Assembly: GCA_947462695.1 (NCBI GenBank)
Contig: CANHQC010000078.1
Coordinates: forward strand, 1-8,101
Direction: 5' to 3'
Source of the DNA: Flavobacteriales bacterium
GTDB taxonomy: Bacteria > Bacteroidota > Bacteroidia > Flavobacteriales_D > Crocinitomicaceae
Length of the DNA: 8,101 bases
Positions 1 through 6,753 of this stretch are shown in pieces (the first letter of the stretch is position 1; every line of letters starts with the position of its first letter). Position numbers and translations under genes: made by a program. The notes below the pieces were generated by a model, which made no database searches, was not told the origin of the DNA, and saw only the letters and a list, made by a program, of their open reading frames with translations.

Positions 1-3000
1 AGCGTGCATTTTATCATCAACCATGTGAGATAGTTTCAACATGTAGATTACTCCCACCGTCGCAGGCTGATGGAAACGTTCTCCGGTCCCTCCATCATAA
101 AGGTACGTTTTACCCGATTTTGGAACACCTGCCTTTTCAGTCCACTCATCAATTTGTGATGGGTGAGCACCATCAAAGATTGGCGTTGCAAATTTTACTC
201 CTAACTTTTCTCCAGCCCAACCTAGAACTGTTTCATAAATCTGTCCTAAGTTCATCCGCGAAGGAACACCAAGTGGGTTTAACACGATATCTACAGGAGT
301 ACCATCTTCAAGGAACGGCATATCCTCTTGTCGGACGATATTCGCTACAATTCCTTTGTTTCCGTGGCGACCTGCCATTTTATCACCCACTTTGAGTTTT
401 CGTTTTTTGGCCACATAAACTTTAGCCATTTTTACGATACCTGCTGGAAGCTCGTCTCCAACTGAAATGTGAAACTTCTTACGTTTGTATGTCCCAAGTA
501 AATCGTTCGACTTAATATTAAAGTTGTGAATTACTCGACCAACAAGTCCGTTGATATGTGCGTCAGCAGTCCAATTTGTTGGGTTAACGATAGAATAATC
601 AATAGCAACTAAATTCTTTTGGTTGAATTTAGTTCCTTTTTTAATTATTTCTTCTTTAAAATTATTGAATACTCCAGCTGACTTATGCTCACCTAGAATG
701 GTTAATAATTTCTCAGAAAGCTTTTCCTTCAATTGAACGAATTCCTTATCGAAATCAGCATCAAGACTTTCTAGAATTGGTTTGTCTTGAGCTTTTGACT
801 TTCGATCTTTAATTGCTCGAGAGAAAAGTTTCTTTTCAATTACGACTCCTCGAAGTGAAGGTCCAGCTTTTAAAGATGCATCTTTCACATCACCGGCTTT
901 ATCACCAAAGATCGCACGAAGTAATTTCTCTTCAGGTGATGGATCAGTTTCACCTTTCGGTGTGATTTTACCGATTAGTATATCACCTTCTTTTATTTCT
1001 GCTCCGATACGAATTAATCCGTTTTCATCAAGGTCTTTTGTTGCCTCTTCAGAAACGTTCGGAATATCAGAAGTTAACTCTTCCATTCCACGCTTCGTAT
1101 CACGTACTTCTAATGTATATTCATCGATATGAATAGACGTAAAGATATCATCGCGAACAACTTTCTCAGAAATCACAATTGCATCCTCGAAGTTGTACCC
1201 TTTCCATGGCATGAATGCTACTTTTAGGTTTTGCCCAAGAGCTAACTCACCTTGCTGCGTAGCGTATCCTTCACAAAGTACTTGACCTGCAAGAACTCGA
1301 TCACCTTTCTTAACAATTGGTTTCAAATTGATACATGTACTCTGATTCGTTTTCATGAATTTCGTTAATGGATAACGTGTAACTTCTGAATCAAAACTCA
1401 CTAGTTTATCTTCAGAATTCCAATCGTATCGTATAACGATCTCATTAGCATCAACGTATTCAACTACACCTGATCCTTCTGCGTTAATTAACACACGTGA
1501 ATCTCTTGCGACAAGTCGTTCTATACCAGTTCCAACAATAGGAGCTGCAGGTCGAAGCAATGGAACTGCTTGACGTTGCATGTTTGATCCCATCAAGGCA
1601 CGGTTCGCATCATCATGTTCCAAGAAAGGAATTGAAGAAGCAGCAATCGAAGCAATCTGGTTTGCTCCTACATCCATTAAATTCAAACTATTTGGATTAA
1701 CAACAGGGAAATCACCTTCAAAACGAGCCTTTACGAACTCAGTTAAGAACTTTCCGTTATTGTCAACAATAGCATTCGCTTGCGCGATCATTTTGGCATC
1801 TTCTTCTTCTGCAGTAAGATAGATTGGTTCTTTTTCCAATACCACTTTACCACCATTCACCTCACGGTAAGGTGTTTCGATAAATCCAAGTTTATTTACT
1901 TTCGCAAATACGCAAAGTGAAGAAATCAAACCAATATTTGGTCCTTCAGGTGTTTCAATTGTACACAAACGACCGTAGTGCGTGTAGTGAACATCTCGAA
2001 CTTCGAAACCAGCACGTTCACGAGAAAGACCACCTGGCCCTAGGGCAGATAATCTTCGTTTGTGCGTCACCTCCGATAGTGGATTTGTTTGATCCATAAA
2101 CTGAGACAACTGATTGGTACCGAAGAATGAATTTATTACCGATGATAACGTTTTTGCGTTTATCAAATCTATTGGTGTAAATACTTCATTATCACGAACG
2201 TTCATTCGCTCACGAATCGTTCTTGCCATTCGCGCAAGACCTACACCGAACTGAGAGTATAATTGTTCACCAACTGTTCGAACACGGCGATTAGACAAGT
2301 GGTCAATATCATCAACATCAGCTTTTGAATTGATCAATTCAATCAAGTATTTAATGATTGAAATGATATCATGCTTCGTTAAAACACGTGATTCTTCAGC
2401 GCTGTCTATTTTCAATTTTTTGTTTAATCTAAAACGACCTACTTCACCTAAGTCATAACGTGTATCAGAAAAGAACAATTTTTCAAAAACTCCTTTTGCT
2501 GTTTCATAATCAGGTGGTTCAGCATTTCTCAATTGACGATAAATATGCTCTACCGCTTCTTTCTCTGAGTTTGAAGTATCTTTTTGTAAAGTGTTATAGA
2601 TTATTGTAAAATCGGCACTATTCACATCTTCTTTGTGAAGAATAATATTTTTAACCCCAGAATCTACAATTAGATCGATATGCACATCTTCTAGAATTGT
2701 TTCACGATCAAGAAGAACCTCATTTCGTTCGATAGAAACTACTTCACCTGTATCCTCGTCTACAAAATCTTCAATCCAAGATTTTAGAACACGCGCTGCA
2801 AGTTTTCTACCTGTAACCTTTTTCAAGTTTGCTTTATTCGCTTTTACTTCATCAGCTAAACCGAAGATTTCAAGGATATCCTTATCGCTTTCATAACCAA
2901 TCGCTCTAAACAGAGTAGTAACTGGCAACTTCTTTTTACGGTCTATGTACGCATACATAACGCTGTTGATATCCGTCGCGAATTCGATCCAAGATCCCTT

Positions 3001-3525
3001 GAACGGAATAACTCTGGCTGAATATAATTTAGTTCCATTTGCGTGACGGCTTTGCCCGAAGAAAACTCCAGGAGAACGATGTAATTGAGAGACAATTACA
3101 CGTTCTGCTCCATTCACAACAAAAGACCCTTTTGGTGTCATGTAAGGAATTGTACCTAAGTAAACGTCTTGAACTATTGTTTCGAAGTCTTCGTGTTCAG
3201 GATCGGTACAATACAGCTTGAGTTTCGCCTTAAGCGGAACACTGTAAGTAAGTCCACGCTCAATACACTCATCAATGGTGTATCTCGGTGGATCAATAAA
3301 ATAGTCCAAAAACTCGAGTACGAACTGATTTCTCGTATCTGTTATTGGGAAATTTTCTGCAAAAACCTTGTATAGGCCTTCACTTTCTCGATTCTCAGGA
3401 GTTGTTTCCAACTGGAAAAACTCTTGAAACGATTTTAATTGTATATCCAAAAAGTCTGGATAATCGAATTGCGCTTTGCTTGATGCAAAATTAATTCTGG
3501 ACGATGTATTGCTTGATGTTGCCAA
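1..3525 (-). CDS. rpoB: DNA-directed RNA polymerase subunit beta (partial, C-terminus beyond window)
   Basis: Catalytic beta subunit of RNA polymerase, forming one pincer of the cytoplasmic enzyme and half of its active site. The frame gave no stop wherever I translated it, from the start to the window edge, and encodes 1175 residues. The conserved N-terminal block [14 protein letters not shown] lies near residues 19-32. The rifampicin pocket lies at about 472-495 and carries the sensitive-type residues Q475, D478, H488, S493 and L495 (E. coli Q513, D516, H526, S531, L533). [12 protein letters not shown] at 1047-1058 contains K1049 and K1057, equivalent to the E. coli active-site lysines K1065 and K1073. 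Sequence ends at DDKMHA, so the last 95-100 or so residues (the Rpb2_7-type clamp segment) are missing. The start is TTG at 3523-3525; another in-frame TTG lies at 3529-3531, directly after a TGA stop, and the first in-frame ATG is residue 129. Residue 522 is Thr where CPIETPEG is usual. Confidence 0.98.
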   Translation of the reverse strand, partial: MATSSNTSSRINFASSKAQFDYPDFLDIQLKSFQEFFQLETTPENRESEGLYKVFAENFPITDTRNQFVLEFLDYFIDPPRYTIDECIERGLTYSVPLKAKLKLYCTDPEHEDFETIVQDVYLGTIPYMTPKGSFVVNGAERVIVSQLHRSPGVFFGQSRHANGTKLYSARVIPFKGSWIEFATDINSVMYAYIDRKKKLPVTTLFRAIGYESDKDILEIFGLADEVKANKANLKKVTGRKLAARVLKSWIEDFVDEDTGEVVSIERNEVLLDRETILEDVHIDLIVDSGVKNIILHKEDVNSADFTIIYNTLQKDTSNSEKEAVEHIYRQLRNAEPPDYETAKGVFEKLFFSDTRYDLGEVGRFRLNKKLKIDSAEESRVLTKHDIISIIKYLIELINSKADVDDIDHLSNRRVRTVGEQLYSQFGVGLARMARTIRERMNVRDNEVFTPIDLINAKTLSSVINSFFGTNQLSQFMDQTNPLSEVTHKRRLSALGPGGLSRERAGFEVRDVHYTHYGRLCTIETPEGPNIGLISSLCVFAKVNKLGFIETPYREVNGGKVVLEKEPIYLTAEEEDAKMIAQANAIVDNNGKFLTEFVKARFEGDFPVVNPNSLNLMDVGANQIASIAASSIPFLEHDDANRALMGSNMQRQAVPLLRPAAPIVGTGIERLVARDSRVLINAEGSGVVEYVDANEIVIRYDWNSEDKLVSFDSEVTRYPLTKFMKTNQSTCINLKPIVKKGDRVLAGQVLCEGYATQQGELALGQNLKVAFMPWKGYNFEDAIVISEKVVRDDIFTSIHIDEYTLEVRDTKRGMEELTSDIPNVSEEATKDLDENGLIRIGAEIKEGDILIGKITPKGETDPSPEEKLLRAIFGDKAGDVKDASLKAGPSLRGVVIEKKLFSRAIKDRKSKAQDKPILESLDADFDKEFVQLKEKLSEKLLTILGEHKSAGVFNNFKEEIIKKGTKFNQKNLVAIDYSIVNPTNWTADAHINGLVGRVIHNFNIKSNDLLGTYKRKKFHISVGDELPAGIVKMAKVYVAKKRKLKVGDKMAGRHGNKGIVANIVRQEDMPFLEDGTPVDIVLNPLGVPSRMNLGQIYETVLGWAGEKLGVKFATPIFDGAHPSQIDEWTEKAGVPKSGKTYLYDGGTGERFHQPATVGVIYMLKLSHMVDDKMHA

Positions 3526-3564
3526 GGCCAATCAATTTTAAAGTTTAAAATGGACTTCTAAACG

Positions 3565-3577
3565 AGCGTTAAACGCT
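3565..3577 (-). other. small inverted repeat in the rpoB leader
   Basis: AGCGT and ACGCT form a perfect 5-bp inverted repeat around a 3-nt loop, between the T-tract of the upstream hairpin and the rpoB start. It would fold as a short hairpin in the rpoB leader RNA. It is too small to assign a role; chance or a secondary leader stem are both possible. Confidence 0.35.
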
Positions 3578-3619
3578 AAAAACAGGACAAGGCATCCCGA
3601 AATTCGGGACGCCTTTCCT
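3578..3619 (-). terminator. terminator/attenuator-like hairpin between rplL and rpoB
   Basis: On the minus strand, 3619 to 3584 folds into a long hairpin: AGGA pairs with TCCT, AAGGC with GCCTT beyond a one-base bulge, and a G-T pair leads into TCCCG with CGGGA around a short AT-rich loop. It is followed directly by G and five T residues (3582-3578). This is the architecture of an intrinsic terminator. Because rpoB lies just downstream with no recognisable promoter in the gap, partial termination (attenuation) or an RNA-processing site is more likely than full termination. E. coli is known to have a partial terminator and an RNase III site at the same junction; equivalence here is inference. 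Confidence 0.75.
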
Positions 3620-3636
3620 GATTATGAAGGTGATAA

Positions 3637-4014
3637 TTACTTAATTTCAACTTCTGCACCAGCCTCTTCAAGAGACTTTTTAAGTCCTTCAGCTTCGTCT
3701 TTAGAAACTGCTTCTTTCAAAGTTGCAGGAGCTCCATCAACTAAATCTTTAGACTCTTTCAAACCGTTTCCAGTTAATTCTTTCACAAGTTTAACAACCG
3801 CAAGTTTGTTTGGTCCACCTGCTTTCAAGATAACGTCAAATTCAGTTTTCTCTTCAGCAGCTTCACCAGCACCACCAGCAGCAGCCATCATAATAGGTGC
3901 AGCAGCAGCAGCAGGCTCGATACCATACTCATCCTTAAGGATAGTTGCTAACTCATTTACTTCTTTAACCGTTAAGTTAACTAGCGTTTCCGCAATTTGC
4001 TTTAAATCAGCCAT
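3637..4014 (-). CDS. rplL: 50S ribosomal protein L7/L12
   Basis: Flexible stalk protein of the large subunit; dimers bind the L10 C-terminal helix and recruit EF-Tu, EF-G, IF2 and release factors to the ribosome. The 125-residue product has the usual three parts: an N-terminal dimerisation domain (about 1-33), an Ala/Gly-rich hinge (about 34-55, containing five alanines, two methionines and glycines), and the globular factor-binding C-terminal domain from EKTEFDV (about 55) to the end. The C-terminal domain carries the family motifs [13 protein letters not shown] and [13 protein letters not shown]. The length matches the family norm. The ATG is preceded by A-rich sequence rather than a Shine-Dalgarno. 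It lies 43 nt after rplJ, as expected for a stalk operon, and is followed by the hairpin before rpoB. A (GCA)5 tract encodes the start of the hinge. Confidence 0.98.
   Translation of the reverse strand: MADLKQIAETLVNLTVKEVNELATILKDEYGIEPAAAAAPIMMAAAGGAGEAAEEKTEFDVILKAGGPNKLAVVKLVKELTGNGLKESKDLVDGAPATLKEAVSKDEAEGLKKSLEEAGAEVEIK
3899..3914 (-). repeat. rplL: GCA/TGC trinucleotide tract in the rplL hinge
   Basis: Sixteen bases of perfect trinucleotide repeat (five GCA units plus G on the plus strand) encode most of the five-alanine run, A35-A39, at the start of the L7/L12 hinge. Gain or loss of a unit would change the hinge length by one alanine without shifting the frame. It is a simple low-complexity tract, not an element. 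Confidence 0.7.
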
Positions 4015-4057
4015 TTTTATTTAATTTAAAAAAAGGTTTAATAAAATTGTTTAATAA

Positions 4058-4579
4058 TTATGCTCGTTCCTCGAGCGTTTTCAGGATACCAGCAATTTTG
4101 CTTCCAGCACCTGTAAGTCCAGACACAACGTTTTTCGCAGGACTTTGAAGTAGACCAATAATATCTCCGATTAATTCTTCGCGACTCTTCAGAGATACAA
4201 GCGTATCTAACTGATTATCACCAACGAAAATTGCCTCATCGATATAAGCTCCTTTTAAGATTGGCTTATCATTCTTTTTACGGAATTCCTGAATCAATCT
4301 TGCAGGTGCGTTACCTACTTCTGAAAACATGATAGAAGTCGCTCCACTCAACGTGCTTTTTAACGCATCAAAGTCTTTTCCTTCAACACGATCCATAGCT
4401 TTTTCAAGAAGTGTGTTTTTTACAACACGCATCTTAATATTTGATTGGAAACATCTTCTACGCAGGTTATTTACTACATCAACTGTTAGTTCCGCTGTGT
4501 CTGCGAGGTAGAAGAAGCTTGCACTACTTATTTCCTGTGCAAGATCCTCAATGTACTTTGCTTTTTCTTCTCTAGTCAT
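4058..4579 (-). CDS. rplJ: 50S ribosomal protein L10
   Basis: Stalk base protein: its N-terminal domain binds 23S rRNA beside L11, and its C-terminal helix carries the L7/L12 dimers. The 173-residue product matches the family length. It begins MTREEKAKYIEDLAQ and has the N-terminal L10 fold with ADTAELTVDVVNNLRR (about 26-41) and KMRVVKNTLLEKAM (about 49-62). The second half ends in a predicted helix from about residue 130 that includes SGLTGAGSKIAGILKTLEERA-type sequence, the L12-binding region. The start ATG lies 12 nt after the rplA stop. The intervening DNA is AT-rich with no Shine-Dalgarno, so translational coupling is plausible. L10 with L12 represses its own mRNA through a leader in several bacteria, but the 12-nt gap here has no room for that RNA. 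Confidence 0.97.
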   Translation of the reverse strand: MTREEKAKYIEDLAQEISSASFFYLADTAELTVDVVNNLRRRCFQSNIKMRVVKNTLLEKAMDRVEGKDFDALKSTLSGATSIMFSEVGNAPARLIQEFRKKNDKPILKGAYIDEAIFVGDNQLDTLVSLKSREELIGDIIGLLQSPAKNVVSGLTGAGSKIAGILKTLEERA

Positions 4580-4591
4580 ATACTAAATTTT

Positions 4592-5287
4592 TTAAGCAAC
4601 TACTGACTTCGCATCCACTTGGATACCAGGACTCATAGTAGAACTTATGTAAATACTTTTGATGTACGTACCTTTCGCTGCAGAAGGCTTTAACTTGACA
4701 AGTTGTTGAATTAGTTCGTTGGCATTTTCACGAAGTTTCGTGCCATCAAAGCTCACCTTACCTACCGCAGAATGTACGATACCGTATTTGTCAACCTTGA
4801 AATCAATTTTACCCGCTTTAACTTCTTCAACAGCTCTACCAACCTCCATAGTTACAGTACCTGTTTTAGGATTCGGCATTAATCCACGTGGACCTAAAAT
4901 TCGTCCAAGTGCACCTACCTTACCCATAACTGCTGGCATTGTAATTATCACATCGATATCCGTCCATCCACCTTTGATTTTATCAATGTAATCGTCTAGA
5001 CCAACATGATCAGCTCCAGCTGCTTTAGCTTCGGCTTCCTTGTCTGGTGTACAAAGTACAAGAACGCGAACGTCTTTACCTGTACCGTGAGGTAAAGCCA
5101 CAGTACCACGAACCATTTGATTCGCTTTACGTGGATCAACCCCTAGACGCACACTGATATCAACAGAGGCATCGAATTTAGTAGTTGAAATACCCTTAAC
5201 CAAATCACATGCTTCTGTCAAGGAGTACGGTTTTGACAAGTCGAATTTCGCCAAAACTTCTTTTCGTTTTTTTGATACTCTTTTCAT
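4592..5287 (-). CDS. rplA: 50S ribosomal protein L1
   Basis: L1 forms the mobile L1 stalk of the large subunit, binding 23S rRNA near the E site and helping release deacylated tRNA; in several bacteria it also represses its own rplK-rplA mRNA. The product is 231 residues starting [16 protein letters not shown], close to the family length. The L1 signature [16 protein letters not shown] lies at 128-143, and the N- and C-terminal segments of domain I (about 1-65 and 155-231) flank the inserted domain II. The frame is open further upstream to an ATG ending at 5320, but that start would add 11 unconserved residues and overlap rplK by 26 nt. The ATG at 5285-5287, 7 nt after the rplK stop, fits better. 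No Shine-Dalgarno is visible, so coupling to rplK termination is likely. Confidence 0.97.
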   Translation of the reverse strand: MKRVSKKRKEVLAKFDLSKPYSLTEACDLVKGISTTKFDASVDISVRLGVDPRKANQMVRGTVALPHGTGKDVRVLVLCTPDKEAEAKAAGADHVGLDDYIDKIKGGWTDIDVIITMPAVMGKVGALGRILGPRGLMPNPKTGTVTMEVGRAVEEVKAGKIDFKVDKYGIVHSAVGKVSFDGTKLRENANELIQQLVKLKPSAAKGTYIKSIYISSTMSPGIQVDAKSVVA

Positions 5288-5294
5288 AACATGA

Positions 5295-5741
5295 TTAATT
5301 TGATTTAGGTGCATCACCACCCTTTACTGTTACACCCATACTACGCGCAGTTCCCGCAATCATAGTCATTGCTGCATCAACTGTAAAACAGTTAAGATCA
5401 GGCAATTTATCCTCAGCAATTGTACGAATTTGATCCCAAGTAATGTTTCCTACTTTAGATTTGTTCGGTTCTGAAGATCCTTTTTTGATTTTGGTGTGTT
5501 CAACAATCTGAACAGCTGCCGGTGGGGTTTTTAATACAAAATCAAAGGATTTATCACCATATACGGTGATAACCACTGGTGTTACCTTTCCCGGACGATC
5601 TTGGGTTCTAGCATTAAACTGCTTACAGAACTCCATGATGTTCACTCCTTTCGCACCAAGTGCTGGTCCTACTGGAGGTGAAGGATTGGCTGCACCACCC
5701 TTGATCTGTAATTTGATCAACGCTGCTACTTCTTTAGCCAT
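5295..5741 (-). CDS. rplK: 50S ribosomal protein L11
   Basis: L11 binds the GTPase-associated region of 23S rRNA next to L10 and modulates factor binding; in many bacteria it is needed for RelA activation and is part of the thiostrepton site. The product is 148 residues, slightly longer than the usual 141-145 because of a short polar tail (GGDAPKSN). The N-terminal domain has the proline-rich segment [11 protein letters not shown] at 19-29, the thiostrepton-contact region. FCKQFNART follows at about 38-46, and the C-terminal RNA-binding domain ends with the family signature around TARSMGV (131-137). The ATG is preceded by an AT-rich stretch and an 82-nt leader after nusG. rplA follows after 7 nt. 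Confidence 0.98.
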   Translation of the reverse strand: MAKEVAALIKLQIKGGAANPSPPVGPALGAKGVNIMEFCKQFNARTQDRPGKVTPVVITVYGDKSFDFVLKTPPAAVQIVEHTKIKKGSSEPNKSKVGNITWDQIRTIAEDKLPDLNCFTVDAAMTMIAGTARSMGVTVKGGDAPKSN

Positions 5742-5768
5742 TTGTATTCAAATTATGTAGTCAAACAT

Positions 5769-5805
5769 GAGTTAAGACGGGAAGCTTTAATCGTCGTACC
5801 CACTC
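5769..5805 (-). promoter_or_regulatory. candidate structured rplK leader (possible L1-binding site)
   Basis: The 82-nt gap between nusG and rplK (5742-5823) is the longest non-coding gap between protein genes inside the ribosomal-protein block except that before rpoB. On the minus strand, GAGT followed at once by GGG can pair with CCC and ACTC, which are separated by a 6-nt one-sided loop (GTCTTA). Two short stems with an asymmetric loop on the 3' strand recall the general layout of L1-binding sites in 23S rRNA and in L1-operon leaders. The preceding GTAGGAG also loosely resembles the rRNA site. The stems are only 4 and 3 bp and an alternative GACG/CGTC pairing competes, so the call is tentative. 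Confidence 0.3.
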
Positions 5806-5823
5806 CTACGGTTAATAAACAAT

Positions 5824-6375
5824 TTAAATTTCCTTTTCGACTTGCATGTAACTCAACTCGAGAAGGTTCTTTCGTCCAAATATTTTAACCATAACTTTCA
5901 GTTTCTTTTTGTCCTCATTGATTTCATCAATCACACCACTGAAGTTATTAAATGGACCATCTATTACTTTAACAGACTCACCGACAACAAACGGAATTTT
6001 CATTTCCTCTTCTGTTTCAGCAAGTTCGTCAACTTTTCCTAATATTCTATTTACTTCTGACAACCTCATAGGAACAGGATCGCCACCTTTTTCAGTTCCT
6101 AAAAAACCGATAACGTTAGGAATACTTTTAATTACATGGGGAACCTCACCAACTAAAGCCGCTTCGATCAATACATAACCAGGCAAGTAAGCTCTTTCTT
6201 TGCTTACTTTTTTGCCATTTCGAATTTGAAAGACCTTTTCTGTAGGAATCAAAACTTGATCTACAAAATCAGTTAACTTCAATCTGGTAATTTCCAAATC
6301 CAAGTACTCTTTTACCTTTTTTTCCTTGCCACTAACAGCACGAACTACATACCAACGCTTCTTTATTTCACCCAT
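5824..6375 (-). CDS. nusG: transcription termination/antitermination factor NusG
   Basis: NusG binds RNA polymerase across the beta' clamp and beta lobe, modulates pausing, and through its KOW domain links polymerase to Rho or to ribosomal S10. The 183-residue product has an N-terminal NGN domain (about 6-115), starting KRWYVVRAVSGKEKKV and containing RAYLPGYVLIE at 61-71. A charged linker (DELAETEEEMK) follows, then a C-terminal KOW domain (about 129-181) with VGESVKVIDGPFNNFSGVI. Length is typical of the bacterial family. The loop after KIFGR reads KNLLEL where many NusG proteins read ATPVEL or similar; this is modest divergence. The ATG is 15 nt after the secE stop, and secE-nusG is a widely conserved pair. 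It is distinct from specialised paralogues such as UpxY or RfaH, which lack this context. Confidence 0.98.
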   Translation of the reverse strand: MGEIKKRWYVVRAVSGKEKKVKEYLDLEITRLKLTDFVDQVLIPTEKVFQIRNGKKVSKERAYLPGYVLIEAALVGEVPHVIKSIPNVIGFLGTEKGGDPVPMRLSEVNRILGKVDELAETEEEMKIPFVVGESVKVIDGPFNNFSGVIDEINEDKKKLKVMVKIFGRKNLLELSYMQVEKEI

Positions 6376-6390
6376 GTCAATATTTTTTTA

Positions 6391-6615
6391 TCAGAACATA
6401 TCGTAAATAAAGCCCATTGCTCCCTTCCAAAAGGAATCTTTCTCTGTAGAAGATATTCCGAAGCCGAAATCCATAGCAAAAATGATCAAGGCTATGATAA
6501 TAGAAGCAATAACGACAACAATTGTATTTGCCTGAAGTTCCTTCCATGTTGGCCATGAAACGTTATGAATCATTTCGTTCACTGTTTCGTTGATGTATTC
6601 TCTAAATTTAGCCAC
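6391..6615 (-). CDS. secE: protein translocase subunit SecE
   Basis: SecE is the small essential clamp subunit of the SecYEG channel in the inner membrane. The product is 74 residues: an amphipathic N-terminal helix (MAKFREYINETVNEMIHNV), the conserved VSWPTW hinge at 19-24, and one membrane segment at about 31-49 (TIVVVIASIIIALIIFAMD). A tail of about 25 residues containing SSTEKDSFWKG follows, longer than in minimal single-span SecE proteins. The start is GTG at 6613-6615. An in-frame ATG at 6663 would read through the 3' half of tRNA-Trp and add MVVGSNPTARANKISK, which is tRNA sequence and not SecE. The start lies only 17 nt from the mature tRNA 3' end. nusG follows after 15 nt. Confidence 0.93.
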   Translation of the reverse strand: MAKFREYINETVNEMIHNVSWPTWKELQANTIVVVIASIIIALIIFAMDFGFGISSTEKDSFWKGAMGFIYDMF

Positions 6616-6632
6616 TTTACTTATTTTATTTG

Positions 6633-6705
6633 CACGGGCGGTAGGATTCGAACCCACGACCAATGGTTTTGGAGACCACTACTCTACCAGCTGAGCTACG
6701 CCCGT
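6633..6705 (-). tRNA. tRNA-Trp (anticodon CCA)
   Basis: A full cloverleaf reads on the minus strand: acceptor ACGGGCG with CGCCCGT, D stem GCTC with GAGT around an AGCTGGTA loop, and anticodon stem GTGGT with ACCAT around loop CTCCAAA. The anticodon is CCA (6672-6670), and the T arm is GTGGG-TTCGAAT-CCTAC. The discriminator base is G, as expected for bacterial tRNA-Trp. The terminal CCA is not encoded; the sequence continues CAAATA, so CCA must be added after processing. The gene sits between the tufA terminator hairpin and secE, the usual arrangement in this phylum. Its 3' cleavage would generate the 5' end of the secE message. Confidence 0.98.
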
Positions 6706-6707
6706 TT

Positions 6708-6731
6708 AAAAAAGGGGAGCGAACTCCCCTT
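6708..6731 (-). terminator. intrinsic terminator-like hairpin after tufA
   Basis: On the minus strand AAGGGGAG and CTCCCCTT form a perfect 8-bp stem around the tetraloop TTCG, and the descending arm runs into six T residues (6713-6708). It lies 22 nt after the tufA stop. The form is that of a strong Rho-independent terminator. Its T-tract ends only two bases before the tRNA-Trp gene, leaving no room for a separate promoter, so partial readthrough or promoter elements within or before the hairpin are implied. Confidence 0.88.
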
Positions 6732-6753
6732 ATAAACATTTATGTTATTTCAA

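Noticed and set aside
120..395. Plus-strand open frame of 91 codons opposite rpoB.
   Set aside because: It lies antisense to conserved RpoB sequence, has no recognisable domain, and the minus strand gives a continuous, conserved protein.
1580..1822. Plus-strand open frame of 80 codons opposite rpoB.
   Set aside because: Antisense shadow of the region encoding the conserved [14 protein letters not shown] block; no family signal.
1921..2112. Possible rifampicin-resistant RpoB.
   Set aside because: The classical resistance positions checked (E. coli 513, 516, 526, 531, 533 equivalents) all have sensitive-type residues.
3806..4024. Plus-strand open frame with Ala/Pro-rich hydrophobic product.
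   Set aside because: It is the antisense of the rplL hinge and N-terminus; the composition is explained by the alanine codons of rplL.
5288..5320. Upstream ATG for rplA giving an 11-residue N-terminal extension.
   Set aside because: It would overlap rplK by 26 nt and add residues not seen in L1; the MKRVSKKRK start is spaced 7 nt from rplK and matches the family.
5748..5768. Six-codon open frame (MFDYII) in the rplK leader.
   Set aside because: Very short, no regulatory codon pattern, no hairpin pair arranged for attenuation after it; likely chance.
6729..6753. TTGAAA and TATAAG after the tufA stop as a promoter for tRNA-Trp.
   Set aside because: The spacer is only 13 nt, and the motif does not match the Bacteroidota -33/-7 consensus. 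Transcription would begin inside the hairpin.
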